The position numbers and the translations under genes are program-made. The notes below the pieces were generated by a model. It had not been told where the DNA came from and did no database searches. It saw nothing but the letters and a program-made list of their open reading frames with translations. A stretch of 38,987 nt of DNA from Pseudomonadota bacterium. Lineage in GTDB: Bacteria; Pseudomonadota; Gammaproteobacteria; UBA1113. Shown piece after piece: positions 24,211 through 32,077 of this stretch. The stretch spans positions 1 to 38,987 of the forward strand of contig JAJYCX010000017.1 of the NCBI GenBank assembly GCA_021778015.1, written 5' to 3'. The number at the start of each line of letters is the position of its first letter. Position 1 is the first letter of the stretch.

Positions 24211-24222
24211 GCCTCTCCACCA
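24211..24222 (+). repeat. duplicated tRNA-Ser 3' end (relic)
   Basis: GCCTCTCCACCA repeats exactly the last 12 nt of the tRNA-Ser gene (24155-24166). The preceding TCGTCCATCCCG also resembles the tRNA T arm TCGAATCCCT. This is either the leftover of a second tRNA-Ser or an attachment-site scar after loss of an integrated element. Confidence 0.6.
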
Positions 24223-24257
24223 TGATGGCCAATTTCAATGGAAACGGGGGTGTTATA

Positions 24258-24965
24258 ATGATAAAAATATTAATTGCGGATGACCACCAGCTAGTTCGTC
24301 ATGGCTTAAAAAGTCTATTCAAGGCCACCTCAGACATTGAAGTGATTGGGGATGTAGGCACTGGTGAGGAAGCAATTGACTTTACAAAAGAGCATCATCC
24401 TGACGTTGTATTAATGGATATTCGTATGCCCGGTATAGGCGGCTTGGAAGCAACGCGAAAAATTGTACGTTCTTGCCCAGAAAGCCGTATCTTGGTGGTA
24501 AGTTCCTGTGATGTTGAGCCTTTCCCTTCTATCTTATTGGAAGTGGGGGCCACTGGCTTCTTAAGCAAGGGCGGTAGTGATGCTGAAATGCTCGCCGCAG
24601 TGCGCGCAGTGGCATCAGGTGAACAGTATTTAAGCCCGAATGTAGCCGAAGCCATCAATGAAAGAGCGCAGAATGGCGGAAATGAATCGCCCTTTAATGC
24701 GTTGTCTAGCAAAGAATTGCAGGCAGCATTAATGTTAATCAGCGGCAAAAAGAATAAACATATTGCAGAGTCAATGTATATAGACACAAAGACAGTTTGC
24801 TCTTATCGTTATCGTATTTACGAAAAACTACACATCACTACAGACGTGGAATTAGCATTATTGGCAGTACATTATGGCATAATCGATGATGTACCAATGC
24901 CTGCCGATGACGATGTTACGTCGAAAAATAACACCGATGTGGGTGCTTCGACACAGAAAGAATAA
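24258..24965 (+). CDS. letA: LuxR-type response regulator GacA/UvrY/LetA
   Basis: 235 aa from ATG 24258, with GGGGG 7 nt upstream; longer in-frame starts would translate the tRNA relic. The receiver domain has Asp8-Asp9, phosphoacceptor Asp54 in LMDIRMPG and Lys105 in LSKGG. The LuxR-type helix-turn-helix (about 150-210) begins LSSKELQAALMLISGKKNK. The order response regulator-uvrC-pgsA is the hallmark of gacA/uvrY/letA. Phosphorylated by a BarA/GacS/LetS-type kinase (not in this window), it activates small RNAs that sequester CsrA. With two CsrA-family genes close by, this links transcriptional and post-transcriptional control. uvrC follows after 15 bp. The name letA assumes Legionellales. 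Confidence 0.9.
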   Translation: MIKILIADDHQLVRHGLKSLFKATSDIEVIGDVGTGEEAIDFTKEHHPDVVLMDIRMPGIGGLEATRKIVRSCPESRILVVSSCDVEPFPSILLEVGATGFLSKGGSDAEMLAAVRAVASGEQYLSPNVAEAINERAQNGGNESPFNALSSKELQAALMLISGKKNKHIAESMYIDTKTVCSYRYRIYEKLHITTDVELALLAVHYGIIDDVPMPADDDVTSKNNTDVGASTQKE

Positions 24966-24980
24966 TTTGTAGCCATATCG

Positions 24981-26834
24981 ATGAATAATAACCCATTCAC
25001 TAACGTTGATTCCGAAGACAACCGCACCACGTTTCTTGCTCATATGACCACGCAACCCGGCGTTTATCGCATGTTGAGCGATAGCAATGAAGTTCTCTAC
25101 GTAGGCAAGGCTTACAATCTACAAAAACGCTTACAAAGCTATTTCCAAAAAAACAATTTGCCGCGCAAAACAGCGTTGCTAATGAATCAAGTGCAACGCA
25201 TTGAAGTCACGGTAACACGTACAGAAAATGAAGCATTTATCCTAGAAAACACGCTGATCAAACAATACAAACCGCGTTACAATGTTTTACTACGTGACGA
25301 TAAAAGCTATCCATATATTATTTTAGATGAAAGTTCAGCATTTCCGCGTTTAAGTTTGGTCAGAAGTAAAAAGAAAATAGAGGGACGTTATTTTGGCCCT
25401 TATGCTAGTGCCGATGCCGCGCGTGAAACCTTACAATTTTTACAAAAATTATTTGGCATTCGCCAATGCAGCGAAACTTTTTTTAAGCACCGAAAACGGC
25501 CTTGTTTGCAATATCAAATTAAGCGTTGCAGCGCGCCCTGTGTAGGATTGATTGCAGCCGAGCCCTATCGCCAAGCCTTAGACTATGCTTTATTATTTCT
25601 ACAAGGCAAAAACACCACTATCATCGATGCGTTGGCCGCACAAATGCAAGCCGCAAGCGTTGCTTTAGAGTATGAAAAAGCCGCTAAATTACGCGATCGC
25701 ATTAAATGGTTGCATAAAACACAAGAACAACAACATGTTATTTCGGGCGATGCCAATTGTGATATTTTAGGATTGGCTGCAGAAGGAAGACATGTCTGTG
25801 TAACGGTGTTATCCATACGCCAAGGACAGCTCTTGGCTAGCCAGACTTATTTTCCTAGTGTTCCGGCGGAAACGGATGTTGCCGAAATAATCGAATCCTT
25901 TATCAATCAATATTATGGTAGCGATAGACCACAGGCTCTGTCCTCTTATGAAGAAATTTTAGTGCCGGTGCCATTAACGGATGCTGCTGCCTTAAGTGTT
26001 TTTTTACGTGAGCAATATCATGTAGAAGTTCATATCAAACAACCACAGCGCGGTATTAAATTAAAATGGCTGGCGATGGCCAAAGACAATGCCAAGGTTG
26101 CGTTACAACAACACACCACCCATGCAAAACGATTATTAGAACAATTTAATGCCTTAGCGGCATTATTAGACACGCCTGCGGAAATAGGGCGTATTGAATG
26201 TTTTGACATCAGTCATGCCAGCGGTGAGGCGACCGTGGCTTCTTGTGTGGTGTTTGATAGACAGGGGCCCTGTATACGCGATTACAGGCGCTATCATATT
26301 AAGGATATTACCCCTGGGGATGATTATGCAGCGCTAAAGCAGGCAGTAAAACGCCATTTTAGCCACATTTTGGAGCAAGAATTGCCGCTGCCTGATCTAC
26401 TGCTGATAGATGGCGGCAAAGGGCAGTTGTCGGCTGTACACGCGGTATTGGTAGAATTAGAGCTAGAAGAATTATTGTTACTGGGCATTGCTAAAGGTGA
26501 GGGGCGTAAACCAGGCCTAGAAACCTTGTTTTTATTTGGACAACAGCAAGGAATACATTGTTCCGGGGACTCAATCGCGCTACACTTACTGCAGCAAGTC
26601 CGCGATGAGGCACATCGTTTTGCCATTACGGGTCATCGGAAGCTGCGCGATAAACGGCGCGTGCATTCTAATTTAGAGACTATTGCTGGTATAGGACCAA
26701 AGCGTCGCCAGCGCTTATTAGAGCATTTTGGCGGCTGGCAAGAATTAAAGCGCGCCCATCCCGATGAATTGATGAAAGTGCCGGGGATTAGCCCCACACT
26801 GGCGCAAAGGATTTACGATAGTTTACACTCATAA
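24981..26834 (+). CDS. uvrC: excinuclease ABC subunit C
   Basis: 617 aa, standard length. The N-terminal GIY-YIG nuclease (GVYRML 27-32, LYVGKA 39-44) makes the 3' cut. A Cys cluster follows at about 165-190 (CSETF...CLQYQIKRCSAPC). The UvrB-binding UVR motif YEKAAKLRDRI lies near 225-240. The RNase H-like nuclease (ECFDISHASG, then LLIDGGKGQL) makes the 5' cut. The C-terminal helix-hairpin-helix pair includes IAGIGPKRRQRLLEHFGG. It acts with UvrA and UvrB in nucleotide excision repair. It sits between the response regulator and pgsA, its usual neighbours. Confidence 0.97.
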   Translation: MNNNPFTNVDSEDNRTTFLAHMTTQPGVYRMLSDSNEVLYVGKAYNLQKRLQSYFQKNNLPRKTALLMNQVQRIEVTVTRTENEAFILENTLIKQYKPRYNVLLRDDKSYPYIILDESSAFPRLSLVRSKKKIEGRYFGPYASADAARETLQFLQKLFGIRQCSETFFKHRKRPCLQYQIKRCSAPCVGLIAAEPYRQALDYALLFLQGKNTTIIDALAAQMQAASVALEYEKAAKLRDRIKWLHKTQEQQHVISGDANCDILGLAAEGRHVCVTVLSIRQGQLLASQTYFPSVPAETDVAEIIESFINQYYGSDRPQALSSYEEILVPVPLTDAAALSVFLREQYHVEVHIKQPQRGIKLKWLAMAKDNAKVALQQHTTHAKRLLEQFNALAALLDTPAEIGRIECFDISHASGEATVASCVVFDRQGPCIRDYRRYHIKDITPGDDYAALKQAVKRHFSHILEQELPLPDLLLIDGGKGQLSAVHAVLVELELEELLLLGIAKGEGRKPGLETLFLFGQQQGIHCSGDSIALHLLQQVRDEAHRFAITGHRKLRDKRRVHSNLETIAGIGPKRRQRLLEHFGGWQELKRAHPDELMKVPGISPTLAQRIYDSLHS

Positions 26835-26846
26835 AAGGAACTGGCT

Positions 26847-27410
26847 ATGACAATCCCAAACATGTTGACCCTATTTCGTATCTTTTTAGTGCCTTTGTTC
26901 ATGTTGTTCTTTTATTTACCTTTCCCCAGCTTATCGCTCTTAACAGCAGCCATCTTTGCTTTCGCTGCCATCACCGATTGGCTCGATGGCTATTTAGCGC
27001 GCAATTTATCTCAAACCACACGCTTGGGGGCTTTTTTAGATCCCGTAGCGGACAAATTGGTAGTCGTGATGGCCTTGGTATTGTTGGTGGGAGAACATGC
27101 TTTTTCGTGGATGGCCATCCCAGCAGCCATTATCATTGGCCGCGAAATTGTGGTGTCGGCATTGCGTGAATGGATGGCAGAATTGGGGCAAAGAACCTCG
27201 GTAGCCGTCTCGTATTTAGCGAAAATTAAAACTTTGGTGCAAATGCTGGCTATTTTCTTATTACTCATTGGGCGTGTGCATACCTTATCCTGGGCAAAAT
27301 GGTTTGCATGGGCAGGCTATATAGGCCTATATGTCGCTGCATTCTTGACGGTTTGGACTATGCTCATTTATCTGCGCGCCGCCTGGGACGAGATGGTGAA
27401 GGCTGGATAA
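26847..27410 (+). CDS. pgsA: phosphatidylglycerophosphate synthase
   Basis: 187 aa with 4-6 membrane helices. The CDP-alcohol phosphotransferase motif is complete: Asp44-x-x-Asp47-Gly48-x-x-Ala51-Arg52, then Gly61, Asp65 and Asp69 (DWLDGYLARNLSQTTRLGAF, followed by LDPVAD). It joins CDP-diacylglycerol and glycerol-3-phosphate to phosphatidylglycerol phosphate in the inner membrane, the first committed step to PG and cardiolipin. AAAAGGA lies before ATG 26847, and uvrC ends 12 bp upstream, so the two share a transcript. Confidence 0.95.
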   Translation: MTIPNMLTLFRIFLVPLFMLFFYLPFPSLSLLTAAIFAFAAITDWLDGYLARNLSQTTRLGAFLDPVADKLVVVMALVLLVGEHAFSWMAIPAAIIIGREIVVSALREWMAELGQRTSVAVSYLAKIKTLVQMLAIFLLLIGRVHTLSWAKWFAWAGYIGLYVAAFLTVWTMLIYLRAAWDEMVKAG

Positions 27411-27558
27411 ATCCTTAATATTTTCTTAATGTTCACTTAGTATAATCCTCATCTATAAGGGCTACAATTAAAACAGGGCATTATATATCATGTGTTTATA
27501 AAAAGCGCAGTAGCCCGCGACAGTTTCAAAGCAATATACTGTAATACAGGTAAATAGT

Positions 27559-29436
27559 ATGAGTTTCACTTCAATTACTGCATTAGAGCAGGTACGTTTG
27601 GCCAATATGGCTGAAAATAATGCCCTAATAGAGAAGATCAGGAAAAAAAATAAAGGTGATCCAGAATTTAAGGATATGCAAATTGTTCGCTATGGCGATT
27701 TGGTTATTGCTATACATAGACCAAAGAAGGAGGCGTTAAGCGGGGGTGCAGGGACGGTCTATACAGCATATCCTGTGCAAACGGATGGCACAATTGATAA
27801 AGATACCCCTCTAGTGCTTAAAATTAGTAAACATACAGGAAGAGAATTAAAAAATGAAAAAGAAGAACTTAAACTAACCAGGGAGACTAGAGAGTTTCTT
27901 CGTTTGCCGAGAGGCAGTCCAATCGATATCCAGAGAATTCATACAAAATTAAATGAGAATTTGGTGTTTGAGACTAAAAATGCCAATAGATTGGCATTTT
28001 CTGCTAGAGTAACTACGACCTCGCAACAAGATAAAGCGGGAAACACTGTGTATTACCAATCTATTCTGATGTCTAAAGTTCGAGGAAAATCTTTAGAACA
28101 ACTGGTTAAAGATAAATCTATTGAAGGGCTAAGTGCAGAGCAACGACTTCGTCTAGCACTCAATGTGATTCGAGTTTATAAAGAATTGCAAGCTAAAGGT
28201 TTTTATCATCGCGATATTAAAGCTGCAAATATTATGATTGATCTTGACACGCTTCAAGTAATGGCAATCGATCTGGATAATAAAGTTTGTTCTGATACTC
28301 GTGCGCCGGAGGATACACAGAGCCGTACATTTATAGCGACGGCAGAGTCAGATAGCTTTTCATTAGCTATGGATGTTTTAGTTACGATTCTTTCTGGGAA
28401 GCAACCGACGCCAAGAGAAGCTGAAGGCTTTAGGAATAAAGGCGTTATAAACGATAGGGCTATCCAGGCGCTGAATACACGGTATGATTCTAAAGTAGCT
28501 GGAAAGATTCAATTCATGCTGAATGGTATGCTTGCTAGGGACCCTGTAGATAGAACAACGCTTGCAAAAGCGGAAGAAGTCATACTTGAACAATTAGAAG
28601 TTGTTAGGGGGCATAGTATAACAGAGGAAGAAATACAGAAAGAAAAGGAACAAAATAGAAAGCATAAGGAATCTCTGCGCACACTAGACCGTGTGTTGTC
28701 TGACCCAAAATATAATCACAGCGATGGCTATTGCGAACTTATAACTGAACTGAGGATTGAATCTGCAAACCTTGCCGCTGAAATGATTCGAGATGCAAGC
28801 CAACCTGAAGGCGCCGTCAAAGAGGATACAGTAAATAAATACAACCATATTCAACAGCATATTGCCTTATTAATGGGGAAAAGTGGATATAAGTCACTGA
28901 CTGTCTCTGCTGAAACAGGTGTTTTTCAGACTGAAATAGTACCGGTAAATAATGTTTCAACGAATGATTCAGCGCTAGAAGTCGATACTGAAGATCAAAC
29001 TGAATATTTAGTTAAGACACTAGAGCACATACGGCAAACTAAAGCAGATAAAGCACATCAGTCTAGCCCGGATTCTGAACTACCCGCTAAAGTAGATCAA
29101 ACACATCAGTCTACATTGGACTCTGAATTACCAAAGCCAGTACGCTCTTTCCGCGGACATAATCTATGCATTACAATTCAAGAAAAAGCAAAAAGAATAC
29201 ACCAGTTTAATCAAACGTTTAGGCCTGATCTTTTTGGTGAGATTGGCACGAAATTTATTGAGAGCATCACTAAGGCTGTAAAAACATTCTCTCAAGCATT
29301 CTCTAAAGCTGGGGGGGAGGCTTCAAAAAATATACATAAGTTTTTTCCCCTCAAACCTCCAACGATCCATCCTGTAACAAAGCCACAGCAGGAAGGGCAA
29401 AGTATCTCGAGAAGAAAAAGTACAGCACGGGTCTAG
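27559..29436 (+). CDS. eukaryotic-like protein kinase, candidate effector
   Basis: 625 aa. The kinase domain spans about 45-350: Gly-rich loop SGGAGTVYTAY (61-71), ATP-site Lys88 in LVLKIS, catalytic loop HRDIKAANIM (217-226, Asp219, Lys221, Asn224), and a metal site reading IDLD (Asp238-Leu-Asp240) instead of DFG. With Asp219, Asn224 and Asp238 kept, activity is plausible. After it come a helical region and two copies of a segment ending HQS-x-x-DSELP (about 500-530), then a basic tail, SRRKSTARV. No signal peptide or membrane helix is seen. TATAAT at 27441-27446 and a GGGCTAC/GTAGCCC inverted repeat (27459/27516) lie in the leader. Legionella LegK-type kinases are injected host-directed enzymes; that role is inferred here. 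Confidence 0.82.
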   Translation: MSFTSITALEQVRLANMAENNALIEKIRKKNKGDPEFKDMQIVRYGDLVIAIHRPKKEALSGGAGTVYTAYPVQTDGTIDKDTPLVLKISKHTGRELKNEKEELKLTRETREFLRLPRGSPIDIQRIHTKLNENLVFETKNANRLAFSARVTTTSQQDKAGNTVYYQSILMSKVRGKSLEQLVKDKSIEGLSAEQRLRLALNVIRVYKELQAKGFYHRDIKAANIMIDLDTLQVMAIDLDNKVCSDTRAPEDTQSRTFIATAESDSFSLAMDVLVTILSGKQPTPREAEGFRNKGVINDRAIQALNTRYDSKVAGKIQFMLNGMLARDPVDRTTLAKAEEVILEQLEVVRGHSITEEEIQKEKEQNRKHKESLRTLDRVLSDPKYNHSDGYCELITELRIESANLAAEMIRDASQPEGAVKEDTVNKYNHIQQHIALLMGKSGYKSLTVSAETGVFQTEIVPVNNVSTNDSALEVDTEDQTEYLVKTLEHIRQTKADKAHQSSPDSELPAKVDQTHQSTLDSELPKPVRSFRGHNLCITIQEKAKRIHQFNQTFRPDLFGEIGTKFIESITKAVKTFSQAFSKAGGEASKNIHKFFPLKPPTIHPVTKPQQEGQSISRRKSTARV

Positions 29437-29515
29437 ACCCCGTTTCCCCATTCTCCATAGTTGAAGAAATTTACGGTATAATAACGTACTGCAAATCAGG
29501 GGGATTAAACAATAA

Positions 29516-29842
29516 ATGCACAATACTACTTGGAAACAATGGATAATATACCTATTGGTCGTTTTATTGGTGGTGTTATTAGCCCATTATTTGGTGCGGG
29601 CAAGCGATCTATTGTGGACATTCTATCAGTGGGTGCATGGGCTATTAGCACCTTTATTTTCAGGCAGCGGCGTGGGCCATATCATTTTAGGCCTGCTCAG
29701 TTTAGGAGTGGTGCCTTTGGTTGTCAGCGCTGTACCGGCGGCGGGATATTGGCTTTTGACTAAAAAGCAATTTCCTTATTTTTGGCCATTGGTGTGGGCA
29801 GTATTGTTGGTATTAGCTACTTTATTACTGGTACATATATAA
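29516..29842 (+). CDS. small membrane protein paired with rhomboid
   Basis: 108 aa with three hydrophobic segments: about 9-27, 52-77 and 87-107. No named family is recognised. GGGGGA lies 11 nt before ATG 29516, and TATAAT at 29477-29482 may drive the pair. The rhomboid protease gene starts 1 bp after its stop, so the two are co-translated and may form a complex in the inner membrane or act as substrate and enzyme. That link is inferred from position. Confidence 0.7.
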   Translation: MHNTTWKQWIIYLLVVLLVVLLAHYLVRASDLLWTFYQWVHGLLAPLFSGSGVGHIILGLLSLGVVPLVVSAVPAAGYWLLTKKQFPYFWPLVWAVLLVLATLLLVHI

Positions 29843-29843
29843 G

Positions 29844-30419
29844 ATGACTTTTGCTGACATTGCCAACGCTTTAAGTGTGACCATTCTAGCCATTAAACAA
29901 AATATGGTATTACCCGCGCTCATTCTTGCATTTTTGTGGTGCGTCAATATTATAAATTGGATGAACAACAATTTTTTACGTGTATTAGGCGTTTATCCAC
30001 GACATTGGGCCGGGATCCCCGGTATTTTTTTCAGCCCATTTGTGCACGCCAATGCAGATCATTTGTTTTTTAACAGCATACCCTTATTTATATTGACGGC
30101 ATTTTTATTAGCGCTAGTAGGACCGAACCAGTTTCTTCATATTTCGCTGTGGATTATTATAACGAGTGGTCTTCTGACTTGGCTCATTGGTCGTAAAGCA
30201 GTGCATGTAGGCGCAAGCAGCGTTATCATGGGTTATTGGACTTTCATTCTGGCATATACTTGGCGTCACCCTTCTTTAAGCGCCGTTATCATGAGCATCA
30301 TTATGTTGTATTATTTAGCGGGATTGGCGCTGAGCTTATTCCCCTCATCAGAAAAAGTTTCCTGGGAAGGGCATTGTTGCGGTGCCGCAGCAGGGATTAT
30401 AGTAGCGTATTTCCTCTAA
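29844..30419 (+). CDS. rhomboid-family intramembrane serine protease
   Basis: 191 aa with six membrane helices. The rhomboid signature is complete: HANADHLFFN (68-77, the oxyanion His and Asn), the active-site GASS (123-126, catalytic Ser125), and the helix-6 His177 in WEGHCCGAAAG. The enzyme cleaves single-pass membrane proteins within the bilayer. The GxSG motif is GASS here, a tolerated variant. The start, ATG 29844, lies directly after the small membrane protein. No accessory cytosolic domain is present. Confidence 0.9.
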   Translation: MTFADIANALSVTILAIKQNMVLPALILAFLWCVNIINWMNNNFLRVLGVYPRHWAGIPGIFFSPFVHANADHLFFNSIPLFILTAFLLALVGPNQFLHISLWIIITSGLLTWLIGRKAVHVGASSVIMGYWTFILAYTWRHPSLSAVIMSIIMLYYLAGLALSLFPSSEKVSWEGHCCGAAAGIIVAYFL

Positions 30420-30427
30420 ATAGTTTG

Positions 30428-30491
30428 AACTGGGAATAAATCTTTCCATTTAACCCTTAAACTGGTAATAATTCTTTCCAGGTGCTATAAT
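30428..30491 (+). promoter_or_regulatory. promoter with two 21-bp direct repeats at 32-bp spacing
   Basis: A 21-bp segment beginning AACTGG and ending TCTTTCCA occurs at 30428-30448 and 30460-30480 with 19 identical positions, 32 bp apart start to start. Each has an imperfect dyad, TGG(T/G)AA...TTTCCA. TATAAT follows at 30486-30491 in the context TGCTATAAT, with the second repeat over the -35 region. The layout mirrors the promoter at 19034-19114, but the repeat sequence differs. Confidence 0.75.
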
Positions 30492-30522
30492 CTTTACAAG
30501 ATAGCTTGCAGGAATAACCCTT

Positions 30523-31842
30523 ATGCTTGACCTTTTAAAAGAAATTATACTTAATTTTCAAGAGCTTATATTGAGCACCGGCGTGCCCAGGCGTATTGAA
30601 TTTGCATCTATTCCTGGAAAAGCGACGGTTTGTATGGGGGTACGTCGCAGTGGTAAATCTACCTTTATGTTGCAATTGATGCAGCATTTGCTAGCTGCAG
30701 GCGTGTCGCGACAAAATATTTTGCATCTTAGTTTTTTTGACGATCGCCTGCATCAATTACAGCACCAAGGTTTGGCGATTATCTTAGAGGCTTATTTTGC
30801 ACTCTATCCGGAAAAGAAAAACAAAGAAAAAATCTATTGTTTTTTTGATGAAATACAAATTATACCAGGCTGGGAACTTTTTATAGAACGTTTAATGCGC
30901 ACGGAGAAATGTGAGGTTTATATCACGGGTTCATCGGCACACATGCTTTCTAAAGAGATTGCTACACAAATGCGTGGCCGTGCTTTATCTTGGGAAATGT
31001 TTCCTTTTTCTTTTAGAGAATTTCTTGATTTTAAAGCGATCGATTCAGAAGGTTCTTTTTCTACGCAAAAACGTTTGATCATTCAAAAAGCTTTTACAGA
31101 ATATTGGCAAGCTGGGGGTTTTCCCGAAGTAGTGGGACTTCCTCATCAGCTTAGGATAAAAGTTCATCAAGAATACTTTAATGCCATGCTATTTCGCGAT
31201 TTGGTTGAACGCCATGATATTGCACACCCTAAAGCTGTGATCGATTTAGCTCATTGGCTGGTGGATAATACGGCTTGTCAATATTCCATCAATAAACTGA
31301 CCGGATACTTGCAATCTTTAGGACATAAGGTGCCTAAAGCTGCTGTAGCTAATTATTTAAAATGGTATGAAGATGCTTATGTGTTCTTTAGCGTGCATAT
31401 TTTTGATGCATCATTGGCACGTACGAATAATAATCCTAAAAAAATCTATTGTATCGATCATGCTTTGGTAACCTCAATTAATTCGGGTATATTGGTGAAT
31501 TCAGGACATTTACTTGAGAATTTAGTCTACATTGCTTTGCGTAGAACGAGCCCTGATATTTTTTATTTTAAGACCAAAACGGGAAAGGAAGTCGATTTCA
31601 TAGTACAAAATGTTGATCGATCTCGTCTATTGATTCAAGTATGCGAATCGCTGCTAGATGCAAAGACGCGGCAACGTGAAGTGGACGCGCTTTTAGACGC
31701 TATGAGCGAGTTAAAATTAGAAAAAGGCATCATCGTAACTCGTGTTGAAGAAGAACAACTCGAGTTCTATGATGGAAAAATTGATGTTATTCCCGCATGG
31801 CGCTTTTTACTCGATTTTGCGAAGGAGCCTCCGAATATTTAA
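30523..31842 (+). CDS. AAA_14 ATPase with DUF4143 domain (copy 2)
   Basis: 439 aa. P-loop GVRRSGKS (39-46), Walker B IYCFFDEIQ (104-112, Asp109-Glu110), sensor ITGSSA, then a winged-helix-like region and the DUF4143 end with GKEVDFIVQ and LLIQVCES, the same E-x-D ... Q pattern as copy 1. It shares the domain order of the 19125 gene but is clearly diverged, so the two are old paralogues or separate acquisitions rather than a recent duplication. It is monocistronic under its own repeat-bearing promoter. Role unknown; models to weigh include defence, DNA handling, or a self-regulated stress module. Confidence 0.88.
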   Translation: MLDLLKEIILNFQELILSTGVPRRIEFASIPGKATVCMGVRRSGKSTFMLQLMQHLLAAGVSRQNILHLSFFDDRLHQLQHQGLAIILEAYFALYPEKKNKEKIYCFFDEIQIIPGWELFIERLMRTEKCEVYITGSSAHMLSKEIATQMRGRALSWEMFPFSFREFLDFKAIDSEGSFSTQKRLIIQKAFTEYWQAGGFPEVVGLPHQLRIKVHQEYFNAMLFRDLVERHDIAHPKAVIDLAHWLVDNTACQYSINKLTGYLQSLGHKVPKAAVANYLKWYEDAYVFFSVHIFDASLARTNNNPKKIYCIDHALVTSINSGILVNSGHLLENLVYIALRRTSPDIFYFKTKTGKEVDFIVQNVDRSRLLIQVCESLLDAKTRQREVDALLDAMSELKLEKGIIVTRVEEEQLEFYDGKIDVIPAWRFLLDFAKEPPNI

Positions 31843-32029
31843 AAAGTTAATCTAAAGCTTCTGAGAAATGAAGTGTTAGGTCGTCTTTTAGAAAAAGAGA
31901 ATGACGGTTTTATAAATAGCTGCTTTATTTTCCCGTGCAGAAGAGTCCCCTAGAATGAGTGAACAATCTCTATTCATTAGATTAAATCTGTGAAAAGTTG
32001 ATAGACACTTAAATAATTAAACTCGACAT

Positions 32030-32054
32030 CGATGGGCAGACTAGCTGCCCATCG
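32030..32054. terminator. hairpin between convergent genes
   Basis: CGATGGGCAG (32030-32039) pairs perfectly with CTGCCCATCG (32045-32054) around a 5-nt loop. It lies between the converging AAA copy 2 and the acidic-repeat gene. A T-rich run follows about 15 nt later on the plus strand, so it probably terminates transcription, perhaps in both directions. Confidence 0.6.
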
Positions 32055-32077
32055 AATGAATCCACCCTATTTTTAAT

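Noticed and set aside
22801-24222. Intact integrated element bounded by tRNA-Ser
   Set aside because: The repressor and csrA paralogue lie on the 5' side of the tRNA, not between the tRNA 3' end and its repeat, and no integrase is present.
24186-24257. Longer N-terminus for the response regulator
   Set aside because: It would translate the tRNA-Ser relic; the receiver domain starts cleanly at ATG 24258 with GGGGG upstream.
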